Below the pieces are notes generated by a model. The model was not told the origin of the DNA. It saw nothing but the letters and a program-made list of their open reading frames with translations, and did not search any database. This document shows positions 38,456-47,943 of a stretch of DNA of 64,000 nucleotides, piece after piece. Source of the stretch: Nitrospirota bacterium. Lineage in GTDB: Bacteria > Nitrospirota > Leptospirillia > Leptospirillales > Leptospirillaceae. The stretch is from NCBI GenBank assembly GCA_021810805.1, contig JAJZHW010000001.1, forward strand, positions 186,001 through 250,000, in the 5' to 3' direction. The position numbers were made by a program, and so were the translations under genes. The number at the start of each line of letters is the position of its first letter. Within the stretch, counting starts at the first letter, position 1.

Positions 38456-41197
38456 TTACTGCCGTTCCAGTGCCTTCAGGATCTTCTGGACCCGATCGCC
38501 AAAAAGGGAGAGATCTCCCTTTTTCATGGCCTCTTCTGCCTCCCGACCCAGCCGCCTGAGCCGCGTCAATCCCGTTTCCGACTGCGTTGATCTTCCCGGC
38601 CTTCCCGATGTTTCCAGTGCCACAGAAGGGGCTCCCGAAAAGAGGGCCTCGAGGGCTGACGCCAAGGTTTTTTTCATGACGACCCGATCTCCCATGGAGA
38701 CGATCACCCGCCGAAGCTCCGGGAGAGATCCCGGACTGGTGGCCGCGAGATAGAGGGGTTCCACATAGAGGAGCGACTGGGCGACGGGGATGATGAGAAG
38801 TGTCCCTCTGACCACATGAGATCCCTGTTGGTTCCAGAGGGTCAGCTGCTTGGAAATCGGTCCCTGCTGATCAATCCGTGCCTCGATCTGGTTGGGGCCG
38901 TAGACGAGGCGTTCCTTGGGGGAGCGATAGATGCGAAGTTCGCCCATGTGTCCCCGGTCCTGTCGCCCGACGAGCCAGGCGGAGAGATTGTCCCGGTGGG
39001 CGGGGGTGTAGGGGAGCATCATGACATACTCTTCCTGGCTCTCCCCGGGAAGGCGCAGGACCATATAGTAGGGCGCCAGGGGGCGAGCGTCCCGGGTTGC
39101 CAGCGACCAGAGGTCTTCCCGATTGAAGAAGACCTGGGGGTCCGTCATGTGGTAGGCGGCGAGAACGCTCGCCTGAAGGGAGAAGAGTGCCGGGGGAAAT
39201 CTCAGGTGGGGAGCCACCTCTGCCGGAAGTTCCGACAACGGAGAAAAGAGCGAGGGAAAGCTTTTTCGGTAGGCTGCCAGAATGGGGTCTGAGGGATCGG
39301 TCACGTAAAAGTGGGCCATCCCGGTCTTGGGATCGATCAGGACCTTCACGGGATTTCTGATGTAGTTGACCTCCCCCTTCCAGGAGGCCAAGGCCTTCCG
39401 ATGTCCCCCCTGGAAGAGGCGGCGCACATGGAAAAATCCCCGAGAGGCCGAAATCATCGTCGCGTTGGGGTAGTGCCGGGAGGTGGTGTAGGCGTCCATC
39501 ATCCACAGGAGACGTCCCTGGGGGCCAATGATGGGAACCACGTCGGGGTCGAGGGAGAGAAAGGGCGCCAGCCTGTGAACGATGTCGAAGATATTCCGGT
39601 GAACCAGAATGCGACTGTTCGGGGTAATGGCACTGGAAAGAAAGATCTTCAGCGTCCCGTACTCATAAGAGTAGAGAAGCCGTCGCAGAGGGTCCGAGAG
39701 TCGAATGCCCCCCTGGGCATCGTAATGGTTGGAGATGTTCTGTCGACCCTTGGGGTAGTCGAACTCCGGGATCCGGGTGTTGACGATGGCATAGGGAGAG
39801 GCCTGATCGCCGTAGTAGATCCGGGAGTGAAGGAGGGAGAGCGGGACGGAGGCTTGGGGAGGAATATCCCGGAGCCAGAATTCGGGAAGCCCTTCGTTGG
39901 TGACCCGATTGACCGGAGACATGATGAGTCCGTGGCCATGGGTATAGGTCAGGTGCACATTGATCCAGTTGGGGCTCGGAAGGTTGGGGTAGGAGATCTC
40001 CCGGGGAGCGACAAGCACCTGCCGGAGAGAGCCGTCAATCATGTAGCGGTCGGGGGCCAGGATGGGGAAGGTATAGTAGGTCCGGATCTGCTGGAGCTGA
40101 CGGACCGTGGTCAGCATCGGTCGGTGATCCCAGAGGCGGATGTTCCGGACCGTGGCCATGTTGCGGGTGATGTCCTCCGGTGTCAGATCGGAGAGGCTCG
40201 CGATTCGCTCGGACTTGCCCCGATCGATGCCGAAGGCCTTGCGGGTGGCTTCGATATTGTTCCCGATAAAGGGCTTCTCCTGGTTGAACTGATTGGGAAG
40301 AACCACGAAACGGGAGAGCCCCCAAGGGTAGATCACCAGCCCTGCGACCCAGAGCGTCCCTGCCGTCATGGCCAGAGTTTTTGAGAAGATCTTCTTTTCC
40401 CGAAAGCTTTCAACGAGGAGTGCCAGCGCCAGAAGGGCCAAAGTCACGGCCAGGAGAGTCGAGACGGGAATCCGGGCATGGAGATCGGTGTAGGAGGCTC
40501 CGGAAAATCCCTGATGGCTTGAGAGAAGGGTTCGGGTTCGCGCCAGCAGAGCTTCGAGAGAGAGAATGGCCGAGATTCCCGCCAGACAGTGGAGGAGGGG
40601 GCGAAGCAGTGTCGGATCGAGTCGAACCGTTCCCTCGCCCAAAATGACCCGTCGGGAGAGAAGCCCCACGACCCCGGCCAGGAGGGCCGCAATGAGGAAG
40701 GCTTCAAGGGTCAGGGAGATGATCTCGTCGTAGAGGGGAAGATGAAAGAGGTAAAACGCCAGGGGGAGGTGGAGGATCGGATCCCTCTCCGGCGTGGCGG
40801 GGGCGTTGACGGCGGCCAGAAGACGGAGCGCATTCCCTGTGCTCGAGTAGGGGAGGGCGAGAAAGAGCGAGAGAAAAAGAAGAAGAGTCTCCGAGGCCCG
40901 ACGAATGGAGGAGCCCTCCAAGGTCAGGGGCGGAGGACCCCCTGGAATCCTGCGTCCCAGTGAGAGGGAGGGGGTTCCTCGAAGAAGGGGTCTCAAAATG
41001 ATCGTAAAAATGATAAAAAACAGCAGGAAGGCCCCGGCAAGGATCTCCCCCCGGACCTCGAGGATCTTCAGATAGACGATCGCCTGATGGTTTGAGGAGA
41101 ACCAGAGGAGGCGGGCCCAAAGATCAAGGAGGGTCTGACTCCCAAAATAGAGGAGGGTAACGAGGGCGAGGACCGCAAGCGGCCATTTCTGACGCAT
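38456..41197 (-). CDS. UPF0182 family membrane protein
   Basis: 913 aa with N-terminal multi-TM region and MLPYTPAHRDNLSAWLVGRQD, VYGPNQIEARIDQQGPISKQLTLWNQQGSHVVRG. Confidence 0.93.
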   Translation of the reverse strand: MRQKWPLAVLALVTLLYFGSQTLLDLWARLLWFSSNHQAIVYLKILEVRGEILAGAFLLFFIIFTIILRPLLRGTPSLSLGRRIPGGPPPLTLEGSSIRRASETLLLFLSLFLALPYSSTGNALRLLAAVNAPATPERDPILHLPLAFYLFHLPLYDEIISLTLEAFLIAALLAGVVGLLSRRVILGEGTVRLDPTLLRPLLHCLAGISAILSLEALLARTRTLLSSHQGFSGASYTDLHARIPVSTLLAVTLALLALALLVESFREKKIFSKTLAMTAGTLWVAGLVIYPWGLSRFVVLPNQFNQEKPFIGNNIEATRKAFGIDRGKSERIASLSDLTPEDITRNMATVRNIRLWDHRPMLTTVRQLQQIRTYYTFPILAPDRYMIDGSLRQVLVAPREISYPNLPSPNWINVHLTYTHGHGLIMSPVNRVTNEGLPEFWLRDIPPQASVPLSLLHSRIYYGDQASPYAIVNTRIPEFDYPKGRQNISNHYDAQGGIRLSDPLRRLLYSYEYGTLKIFLSSAITPNSRILVHRNIFDIVHRLAPFLSLDPDVVPIIGPQGRLLWMMDAYTTSRHYPNATMISASRGFFHVRRLFQGGHRKALASWKGEVNYIRNPVKVLIDPKTGMAHFYVTDPSDPILAAYRKSFPSLFSPLSELPAEVAPHLRFPPALFSLQASVLAAYHMTDPQVFFNREDLWSLATRDARPLAPYYMVLRLPGESQEEYVMMLPYTPAHRDNLSAWLVGRQDRGHMGELRIYRSPKERLVYGPNQIEARIDQQGPISKQLTLWNQQGSHVVRGTLLIIPVAQSLLYVEPLYLAATSPGSLPELRRVIVSMGDRVVMKKTLASALEALFSGAPSVALETSGRPGRSTQSETGLTRLRRLGREAEEAMKKGDLSLFGDRVQKILKALERQ

Positions 41198-41289
41198 GGA
41201 TGAACTCCTGGGGAAAGGGAAGAGCTGTCTCTCTCTTCATTCTCCTCGTCTTCGGCCAGCTATTCAATGGGGAAAGGGAAGGGGGAGAG

Positions 41290-42747
41290 TCAGTTTCGGA
41301 CGACGGTGATGAGGCGATTGGTCATGTCGAGGCCGTCCATGGTCGCTCCCGAGTCCCGGAAGCGGCACAGCGTTTCAATGACCGTGGGGGTGATTTCTTC
41401 TCCGGGGAGAAGGAGGGGAACCCCGGGGGGGTAGACGGTGACAATATCGGCGGCGGTTCGGCCGGCGGAGTCTTCGAGGGGAAGGGTTTCGTGGGGGGCA
41501 AAAAAGGCCTCCCGGGGAGTCATGCGAAGAAGATTGTCGAAAAAAACCATTGAGGGAACCGGAGGTCGCTGGGAGAGGGTCCTGTTTTCGGTCGAGAGAA
41601 TCTGGAGGGCCGAGACGAGGCGCTCGAGGTCGCCTCGGTGATCGCCGATGCTGACGATGACGAGAACATGATCGATGTCGGCCATCTCCACCTGGATGCC
41701 AAATTCGAGATTGAGGCGCTGGGAGATCTGGTAGCCGGTCACCCCCCATCCCCTCACATCGATGGTGAGCTTTGTTTCATCGAGGTCGTTTTCTCCGGCC
41801 GACAGTGCCTGGATTTCAGTCCGGTTGGCGCACTTGAGCCCGGGAATCTCCCGGATCTTCATCCGGGCCCATCGCGCGAGCTCAAGGGCCCGTCCCAGCA
41901 GTTTGGTGCCTTCCGTCGCCATCTGCATGCGTGCCAGGTCGAGGGAGGCCATCAGAATATACGAGGGGCTGGTGGTCTGAAGATATCGGAGAACGCTCGA
42001 AAGGCGGGGAATGTCGATCCGCTCGGATCGGGCGTGGAGCATGGAGGCCTGGGTCATTCCTCCGATGATCTTGTGCGTCGACTGGACGGCCAGGTCGATC
42101 CCGGCGGCCATCCCCGAAGAGGGAAGCTCGGGATGAAAATGGAGGTGGGGGCCGTGGGCCTCGTCCAGAAGAACTCTTACCCCTCGGGCATGGGCGGCCT
42201 CGGCGACCCTGACCAGATCGACGGTCACTCCGTAGTAGTTGGGGGAGGTGATGTAGAGGGTCCTGATCTCGGGGTGGGCGTCCAGGCTCTCGAGGATGTC
42301 GGCCGTTCCGTAATTGAGGGGAAACGAGGCGTTGTGTCCCGAACGGAAGGGAATGAAGACGGGGCGACAGCCGGTCATGACCATCCCCGAAATCACCGAC
42401 TTGTGCACATTTCGTGTGACGAGAACGGGCTCGTCGGGGGAGAGGGTGGCCACGATCATGGCCTGGTTTCCTCCCGAGGTCCCGTTGACGAGAAAGTACG
42501 ACTGATCGGCACCATAAATGGCCGCCGCCAGCTCCTGGGACTCCTTGATGACCCCTCGAGGTTTCTGGAGGGAATCGACCTCGTCGAGACAGGTCAGGTC
42601 AATGGAGAAGACCCGGGGACCGACAAACTTGCGAAAGCGGGTGGAGATTCCCTTCCCGCTCTTGTGTCCCGGGGTATGAAAGGAGACCTTTCGGCTTTCG
42701 GCGAGGGAGACCATCGCATCGAAAAGAGGTGTTTTGCTTTGGTCCAT
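41290..42747 (-). CDS. Orn/Lys/Arg decarboxylase family PLP enzyme (SpeA/CadA-like)
   Basis: VSFHTPGHKSGKG, FLVNGTSGGNQAMI, DEAHGPHLHFHP, QSTHKIIGGMTQASMLH. Confidence 0.9.
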   Translation of the reverse strand: MDQSKTPLFDAMVSLAESRKVSFHTPGHKSGKGISTRFRKFVGPRVFSIDLTCLDEVDSLQKPRGVIKESQELAAAIYGADQSYFLVNGTSGGNQAMIVATLSPDEPVLVTRNVHKSVISGMVMTGCRPVFIPFRSGHNASFPLNYGTADILESLDAHPEIRTLYITSPNYYGVTVDLVRVAEAAHARGVRVLLDEAHGPHLHFHPELPSSGMAAGIDLAVQSTHKIIGGMTQASMLHARSERIDIPRLSSVLRYLQTTSPSYILMASLDLARMQMATEGTKLLGRALELARWARMKIREIPGLKCANRTEIQALSAGENDLDETKLTIDVRGWGVTGYQISQRLNLEFGIQVEMADIDHVLVIVSIGDHRGDLERLVSALQILSTENRTLSQRPPVPSMVFFDNLLRMTPREAFFAPHETLPLEDSAGRTAADIVTVYPPGVPLLLPGEEITPTVIETLCRFRDSGATMDGLDMTNRLITVVRN

Positions 42748-42762
42748 GGAGGATCGGATCGC

Positions 42763-43683
42763 CTAGTGGTAGGTAAAGATGGGGTGATTGTCCTCAATGA
42801 TGAGGTTGGCGCTGTCGAGTCCGGCACGGATATGACGGGGAAGGCCAAAGATTCCCTGATGGGCCAGTCCATCGTAGAAGCGAAGGTTGTTCAGGCCGCG
42901 CTCGGCGAGAACTCGGTCAACAACGTCCCGGTTCATGGAGAGGGGGTCAACGCCTTTCGAGGCCAAGGTAAATCCCCAGGGCAGACCAAAGGAGGGGATG
43001 TTGACGGAAAATCCTCGAACCGTGGGAAAGGCAGTCCTCATGGTCTGGTAGACGGAGGAGAAGGCAAGAAGGAAGGGATGGGCCGCGGATCCCGCCTGGA
43101 CAGAAATCGTTCCCCCGGGTGAGAGGTGGTCGCAGGCGATCTTGTAAAACTCCCGGGTGTAGAGAAGGTAGGCCGGCCCTTCCTCCACGGGTTCCGAAAG
43201 GTCGGTGATGATGACATCAAAGATCTCTTTCGATTCTTCGAGGTACTTCCGGGCATCGGTGGAGATGACCTCTGCCCGGGGATCGTCAAAGGCCCCCTGG
43301 TGCCATTCGGGCAGGTGTTCCCGGGAGAGGGAGATGACTTGGTCATCGATGTCCACCATGACGGCACGTTCGACGGTGGGGTGGCGAAGGGCCTCCCGAA
43401 GGGTGGCACCCTCCCCTCCTCCCACGATAAAGACGGAGCGGGGAGCGGGATGGGCGATCATCGCGGGGTGGACCAAGGCCTCGTGGTAGATGAACTCGTC
43501 CTCCTGGGTCGACTGCATCTTTTCGTCGAGGGCCAGGGCTTTTCCATAGACATTCGTCCTGAGAATGTCGACCTTCTGGAACTGGGTTTGACGGGAGACG
43601 ATGATGCCGTCTATTCCGTGCATGTGTCCCAGGGACGGGGCCGCGTACTCAATATACCACTTGGAGGCTCTCGCTTGGCTCAT
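42763..43683 (-). CDS. speE: Spermidine (polyamine) synthase
   Basis: QTQFQKVDILRTNVYGKALALDEKMQSTQEDEFIYHE, VFIVGGGEGATLREAL. Confidence 0.95.
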   Translation of the reverse strand: MSQARASKWYIEYAAPSLGHMHGIDGIIVSRQTQFQKVDILRTNVYGKALALDEKMQSTQEDEFIYHEALVHPAMIAHPAPRSVFIVGGGEGATLREALRHPTVERAVMVDIDDQVISLSREHLPEWHQGAFDDPRAEVISTDARKYLEESKEIFDVIITDLSEPVEEGPAYLLYTREFYKIACDHLSPGGTISVQAGSAAHPFLLAFSSVYQTMRTAFPTVRGFSVNIPSFGLPWGFTLASKGVDPLSMNRDVVDRVLAERGLNNLRFYDGLAHQGIFGLPRHIRAGLDSANLIIEDNHPIFTYH

Positions 43684-44128
43684 CCGTTTCGATTCCTTTC
43701 CCCTGGTTGTCGGAGCGATTCCCGGAGAGGGCGGTACTTGCCTCCCCTTCGATCTTGTGGGCGATCTTTTCGTTGGAGATCCCGATGATTCCACGCTTGA
43801 TCTCGTGGATGCTGGGATTGTGGGACTGGAAGGCCCGGGCAAGATGGATGGCGGCCACTTCGGGCTGAAGCGTGTCTCCGCAGGTGAAGACGTCAACCGC
43901 GGCATAGCGATATTCGGGCCAGGTATGAATGGCAAGATGGGATTCGGCGATGACAACGACGCCACTGACCCCAAAGGGGCTAAAGTGGTGGAATTTGTCG
44001 TCGACAATGGTGGCTTTGGCCGCCAGTGCGGCTTCAATCATGGCGTTGCGAACGAAATCCGGATCGGAAAGGGAGTCGGACTGACAGTCTTTCAGTTCGA
44101 CGAGAAGCTGTGTTCCCAAAGCGTGCAC
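43649..44128 (-). CDS. speD: S-adenosylmethionine decarboxylase proenzyme
   Basis: HHFSPFGVSGVVVIAESHLAIHTWPEYRYAAVDVFTCGD with intact E-S-H processing site; GTG start. Confidence 0.95.
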   Translation of the reverse strand: MHALGTQLLVELKDCQSDSLSDPDFVRNAMIEAALAAKATIVDDKFHHFSPFGVSGVVVIAESHLAIHTWPEYRYAAVDVFTCGDTLQPEVAAIHLARAFQSHNPSIHEIKRGIIGISNEKIAHKIEGEASTALSGNRSDNQGKGIETDEPSESLQVVY

Positions 44129-44152
44129 TCGGCACCCCCTGTCGTGAGGTCG

Positions 44153-44287
44153 TTAGGTCAACCCGAAGCCCTTTGGCCAGACATGCCAAAGGCCGGGATC
44201 GGTGGCGGTTAAATGACTGCGTTCCTGTCTCCACGAGCGGAAGGTCAACGTGTTGCCGCCGGTCGTGAGAGTTTCGGGGGAAGTCAC
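44153..44287 (-). CDS. Putative 44-aa leader peptide/small protein upstream of speD
   Basis: GTG preceded by AAGGAG (7 nt); MTSPETLTTGGNTLTFRSWRQERSHLTATDPGLWHVWPKGFGLT; stop 24 nt before speD start. Confidence 0.5.
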   Translation of the reverse strand: MTSPETLTTGGNTLTFRSWRQERSHLTATDPGLWHVWPKGFGLT

Positions 44288-44438
44288 GACAAAGCTCCTT
44301 TGTTGCAGGGAAAGCCAACGGGTAACGCCGATGGGACACGGTCCTCTTCGGTGCGCTCCGGTCGGTCTTGCAGGACCGTCTTTCTGCCATGGATTCCATT
44401 GTCGGGGCAGAGCCGGTTCCCGGTCAACAATCGGTCAG

Positions 44439-44466
44439 AATATACACGATTTTTTAGGGATTGCAA
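44439..44466 (-). promoter_or_regulatory. Putative sigma70 promoter for speD operon (-35 TTGCAA, 16-bp spacer, -10 TATATT)
   Basis: Read on minus strand; gives a roughly 300-nt 5' leader. Confidence 0.65.
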
Positions 44467-44560
44467 GTAATATTTTTATCTTTTAGTTACGGACACTTGG
44501 ATGGACTCCGGGAAGATGTTCTCCCCGGAGTCGAGATCAGAGTGGAGGATCGATCGCGCA

Positions 44561-45217
44561 TTACGGACGCTTGACGGCCCAGGAGACGACCGGCTGGGTG
44601 TTGATCTGGCGGGTGAAATCGTTGATGAAGTCGGCGAAGGGAAGGATGGCCACCTTATGGGTCTTCCGGACCATGACCTTCACATAGAGGGACTTGTCTC
44701 CGGGGACGTAATGGCCGATCCCGTCGAAGCGGACATAGTTCCCCTTGAAGAGGCTGTTCGACAGAAGGATGACAAAGACTCCCCGGTCGAAGGCGCCATG
44801 CTTGACGAGCTGTCCTTTCTTGTCATAGGCCTTTACGACGATGGCGTCGAGAAGGTTGGGTTCGTTGCGGGGATGCCAGAAGCGAACGGTAATCTCATTG
44901 ATTCCATGGAAAGTTTTCGTGTTGGGAATCACGATCTTTCGGCCCCGGGCATCGACGTAGGGCTTTGTCCGTGTAATGTCCATCCAGAATTGGTTGTAAT
45001 GAAGACGTCGCGAGGGGGCAAAGTCCAGCGAGAGTGTCTTTTCCGTCGACCCCTTCTGGGTGACGAACAGAACTTTCTGTCGCGTGGTTTTTGCCAGAGC
45101 CGTCCCAGCTTCATGCCCGGAGAGAAAAAATGTCGCGCCCAGCATCAGTGCGATCGCCAGAGGGCGGGATCGAAGATCTCGAGCGGACAGGGAGCGGGAG
45201 CGGAAAAAAGAATTCAT
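44561..45217 (-). CDS. Hypothetical secreted protein
   Basis: N-terminal signal-like segment LAIALMLGATFFLSGHEAGTALA; no recognised domain. Confidence 0.65.
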   Translation of the reverse strand: MNSFFRSRSLSARDLRSRPLAIALMLGATFFLSGHEAGTALAKTTRQKVLFVTQKGSTEKTLSLDFAPSRRLHYNQFWMDITRTKPYVDARGRKIVIPNTKTFHGINEITVRFWHPRNEPNLLDAIVVKAYDKKGQLVKHGAFDRGVFVILLSNSLFKGNYVRFDGIGHYVPGDKSLYVKVMVRKTHKVAILPFADFINDFTRQINTQPVVSWAVKRP

Positions 45218-45577
45218 GCGATCCTCCTTCGGAGCGTTTCTGTCATATTGATCCCCAATGGACGATGGCCCCGGCCTGCCGTTGTTACACCCTTTCCCGA
45301 AGGGCGCACGCAAAGGTTGCCATCGTCGCTTTACGGATCATGTCAAAGGAATTATACTGAAAGACGGGTTTTTTTCAAGGAGCCGGTTCGGAGGGATGCT
45401 TTTTTTTGTCTTTTCCTGGTGGGTGGTTATGTGGCTCCTTCGCTGCGTGATCGCCGATCTTCGCCACGCTCTCACCGTTCCATGCTCTGAATGATTTTAT
45501 CATTAATATAAGGACACATATCTTCCTTCGGCCGTTTGAGGCCTCCGGGAAGTGTGAGGTCCCATGCCGGAGCCCTG

Positions 45578-46291
45578 ATGTCGACGACCGCCTTTGTTCC
45601 CTTTCCCGGAGTTCGCCCCAACTACGCTGAGATTTCAGGAGTCCTTGTCGATCCGAAATTCTGGACGACCACCTATACCTGTGATGTGGTTCTCCAAAAC
45701 TGTCATTCAACCTGCTGTTACCGCTCGAACATCCTGGCTCCCGGGGAGCGGGCCCGGATCGAGGGGCATATGGAGGGCATCCTTCCGTTCATGGATCCGG
45801 AACGGAGGAAAATCTATGAGACGCGGGGAGGGTTCGAGGCTGTCTGTACCGAACAGTGTCCGGATGGGTGCGAGCTCGACGTGGATGAGGTGGCGGCCAT
45901 GGCCCGCATGTTCCCCCTGGAGGAGGACTATCGATGCAACCTCATCGTTCGCGGTGAGGACCACGACTCCTGTCTCTTCTTGGCAAAGAGCCCCGAAGGA
46001 CTGGAGCACTGTTCGATCCATGCCTATGCCCTGGCGAACGATCTCTCCTGGATGGCCTTGAAACCGGTCGACTGCGTTCAGTATCCGCTCGCCATCTATG
46101 AGGAGAACGGCCGCAAGGTTCTGGGGGTCCAGACCACCCCCTTTCTCTCCCATCTCCCGTGCCATGAGAGTGGCCTGGGCCCCCTCTTCTACGAGTCGAT
46201 GGCTGGAACGATCAAGTTTTTCATGGGCGAGGACTTCTACGATGCGCTCGACCGCCATGTGCGCTCATTGGGAACGCCGTCCCGGTCGTGA
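45578..46291 (+). CDS. Cys-rich DUF3109-like protein
   Basis: CDVVLQNCHSTCCYRSN..., CTEQCPDGCELD, CSIHAYA. Confidence 0.55.
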   Translation: MSTTAFVPFPGVRPNYAEISGVLVDPKFWTTTYTCDVVLQNCHSTCCYRSNILAPGERARIEGHMEGILPFMDPERRKIYETRGGFEAVCTEQCPDGCELDVDEVAAMARMFPLEEDYRCNLIVRGEDHDSCLFLAKSPEGLEHCSIHAYALANDLSWMALKPVDCVQYPLAIYEENGRKVLGVQTTPFLSHLPCHESGLGPLFYESMAGTIKFFMGEDFYDALDRHVRSLGTPSRS

Positions 46292-46294
46292 TTC

Positions 46295-46774
46295 TTGGGT
46301 AGCGCTCCTCTCCGCTCCCCCTGGTTCTGGATCTATTCCACGGGGGGGATCGGAGCCTCTCCCTGGGCTCCGGGAACCCTTGCCAGTGCTGCCTGTGTGC
46401 TCATCTGGCGGCTCGCCCCTTCCCCTGACTGGCGTGTCTTCCTGACCCTTCTCGTCTGTCTCTCCCTTGTGGGGCTTGTGGCATCGGACAGGGCAATCAG
46501 GGAGACGGGGCTCAAAGACCCTTCCGTTGTGGTGATCGACGAATGGCTGGGGCAGGGAGTCGCCCTTCTGGCGGCGCCCCACTCGTGGTCGGGAGCCGGG
46601 CTTGCCTTTGTGTTTTTCCGCGTCTTTGATATCCTGAAGCCCCCCCCGGTCTCCCTTCTCGAGCGGGCTCCTGGAGGAGTGGGGATCATGCTCGATGACG
46701 TGGGAGCCGGTCTCCTTGCGGCCCTGTGCCTTCACTTTTTAATTCTCTTCCTGCCCATTTTGGGGGGAAGATGA
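46295..46774 (+). CDS. pgpA: Phosphatidylglycerophosphatase A
   Basis: STGGIGASPWAPGTLAS, DPSVVVIDEWLGQGVALL, FRVFDILKPPPVSLLERAPGGVGIMLDDVGAG. Confidence 0.93.
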   Translation: MGSAPLRSPWFWIYSTGGIGASPWAPGTLASAACVLIWRLAPSPDWRVFLTLLVCLSLVGLVASDRAIRETGLKDPSVVVIDEWLGQGVALLAAPHSWSGAGLAFVFFRVFDILKPPPVSLLERAPGGVGIMLDDVGAGLLAALCLHFLILFLPILGGR

Positions 46775-46865
46775 GCGATATGTGCCATCGGAGCGCTTCG
46801 GCCTTCGACAACAATAATCATAACGGCTCAAGGGGCGCGAGCCCCGGAGGCTGGTGGGAGGTCCA

Positions 46866-47939
46866 TTGACGGAGAAGGATTCCAATAAACAGAGATCGCT
46901 CGATCTCGCCCTGTCCCAGATCGAAAAGCAGTTTGGCAAGGGGTCGATCATGAGAATGGGCAAGGATGCCCCGATCATTGAGACCCCGGTCATCTCTTCG
47001 GGTTCCCTGGCCCTGGACATTGCCCTGGGCATCGGGGGCTATCCCAAGGGACGCATCATCGAAATCTATGGGCCTGAGTCTTCGGGAAAGACGACGCTGG
47101 CCCTTCACGCCATTGCCGAGGTTCACAAAAAGAATGGCATGGCCGCCTTCATCGATGCAGAGCATGCCCTGGACCTGGCCTATGCCCGCAAGCTTGGCGT
47201 CAAGACGGAAGATCTCCTTATTGCCCAGCCGGACTCCGGCGAACAGGCCCTGGAAATTGCCGAAACCTTGGTTCGCTCAGGAAGCCTCGACCTGATTGTG
47301 GTGGATTCGGTGGCGGCTCTGGTCCCGAAGGCCGAGCTCGAAGGCGACATGGGAGACTCCCATATGGGCCTTCAGGCGAGGCTGATGAGTCAGGCCCTCA
47401 GGAAGCTGACCTCCTCCATCTCCAAAAGCTCGACGGTGGTGATCTTCATCAATCAGATTCGCATGAAGATCGGGGTGATGTTCGGCAACCCCGAGACCAC
47501 GACCGGGGGAAATGCCCTCAAGTTCTATGCCTCCCAGAGACTCGACATCCGCCGGATCGAGTCCATCAAGGAGGGGGATCACGTCTTGGGGAACCGGGTG
47601 CGGGTGAAGGTCGTCAAAAACAAGATGGCGCCTCCCTTCCGGCAGGCGGAGTTCGACATCTCCTTCAATGAAGGGGTCTCCACCGCTGGCGAGCTCATCG
47701 ATCTCGGAGTTGAGTACGGCCTCCTTGAAAAGAGTGGTTCCTGGTATTCCTATGGCACGGAAAAGATCGGGCAGGGGAAAGAGGCGGTCAAAGCCTACCT
47801 GAAGGCCCATCCCGATCTGGCAAAGAGCCTCGACCGGGCGATCCGGGAAAAGGCAGCACTGCCGGCTCCGTTGGCCTCGGAGCCTGCGGCGGAGAGCTCT
47901 CCCGCACCCAAAAATGCGCGGCGAGGGGGGGGCGAGTAG
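46866..47939 (+). CDS. recA: Recombinase RecA (TTG start)
   Basis: [69 protein letters not shown] directly before TTG. Confidence 0.97.
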   Translation: MTEKDSNKQRSLDLALSQIEKQFGKGSIMRMGKDAPIIETPVISSGSLALDIALGIGGYPKGRIIEIYGPESSGKTTLALHAIAEVHKKNGMAAFIDAEHALDLAYARKLGVKTEDLLIAQPDSGEQALEIAETLVRSGSLDLIVVDSVAALVPKAELEGDMGDSHMGLQARLMSQALRKLTSSISKSSTVVIFINQIRMKIGVMFGNPETTTGGNALKFYASQRLDIRRIESIKEGDHVLGNRVRVKVVKNKMAPPFRQAEFDISFNEGVSTAGELIDLGVEYGLLEKSGSWYSYGTEKIGQGKEAVKAYLKAHPDLAKSLDRAIREKAALPAPLASEPAAESSPAPKNARRGGGE

Positions 47940-47943
47940 CGGC

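Noticed and set aside
39311-40384. 357-aa plus-strand ORF
   Set aside because: Antisense to the UPF0182 gene; no domain signal.
41638-43122. 494-aa plus-strand ORF
   Set aside because: Antisense to the decarboxylase and speE; translation looks like reverse-frame GC shadow.
44034-44399. 121-aa minus-strand ORF spanning the speD leader and start
   Set aside because: Out of frame with speD and overlaps it; the 44-aa ORF with SD is a better candidate.
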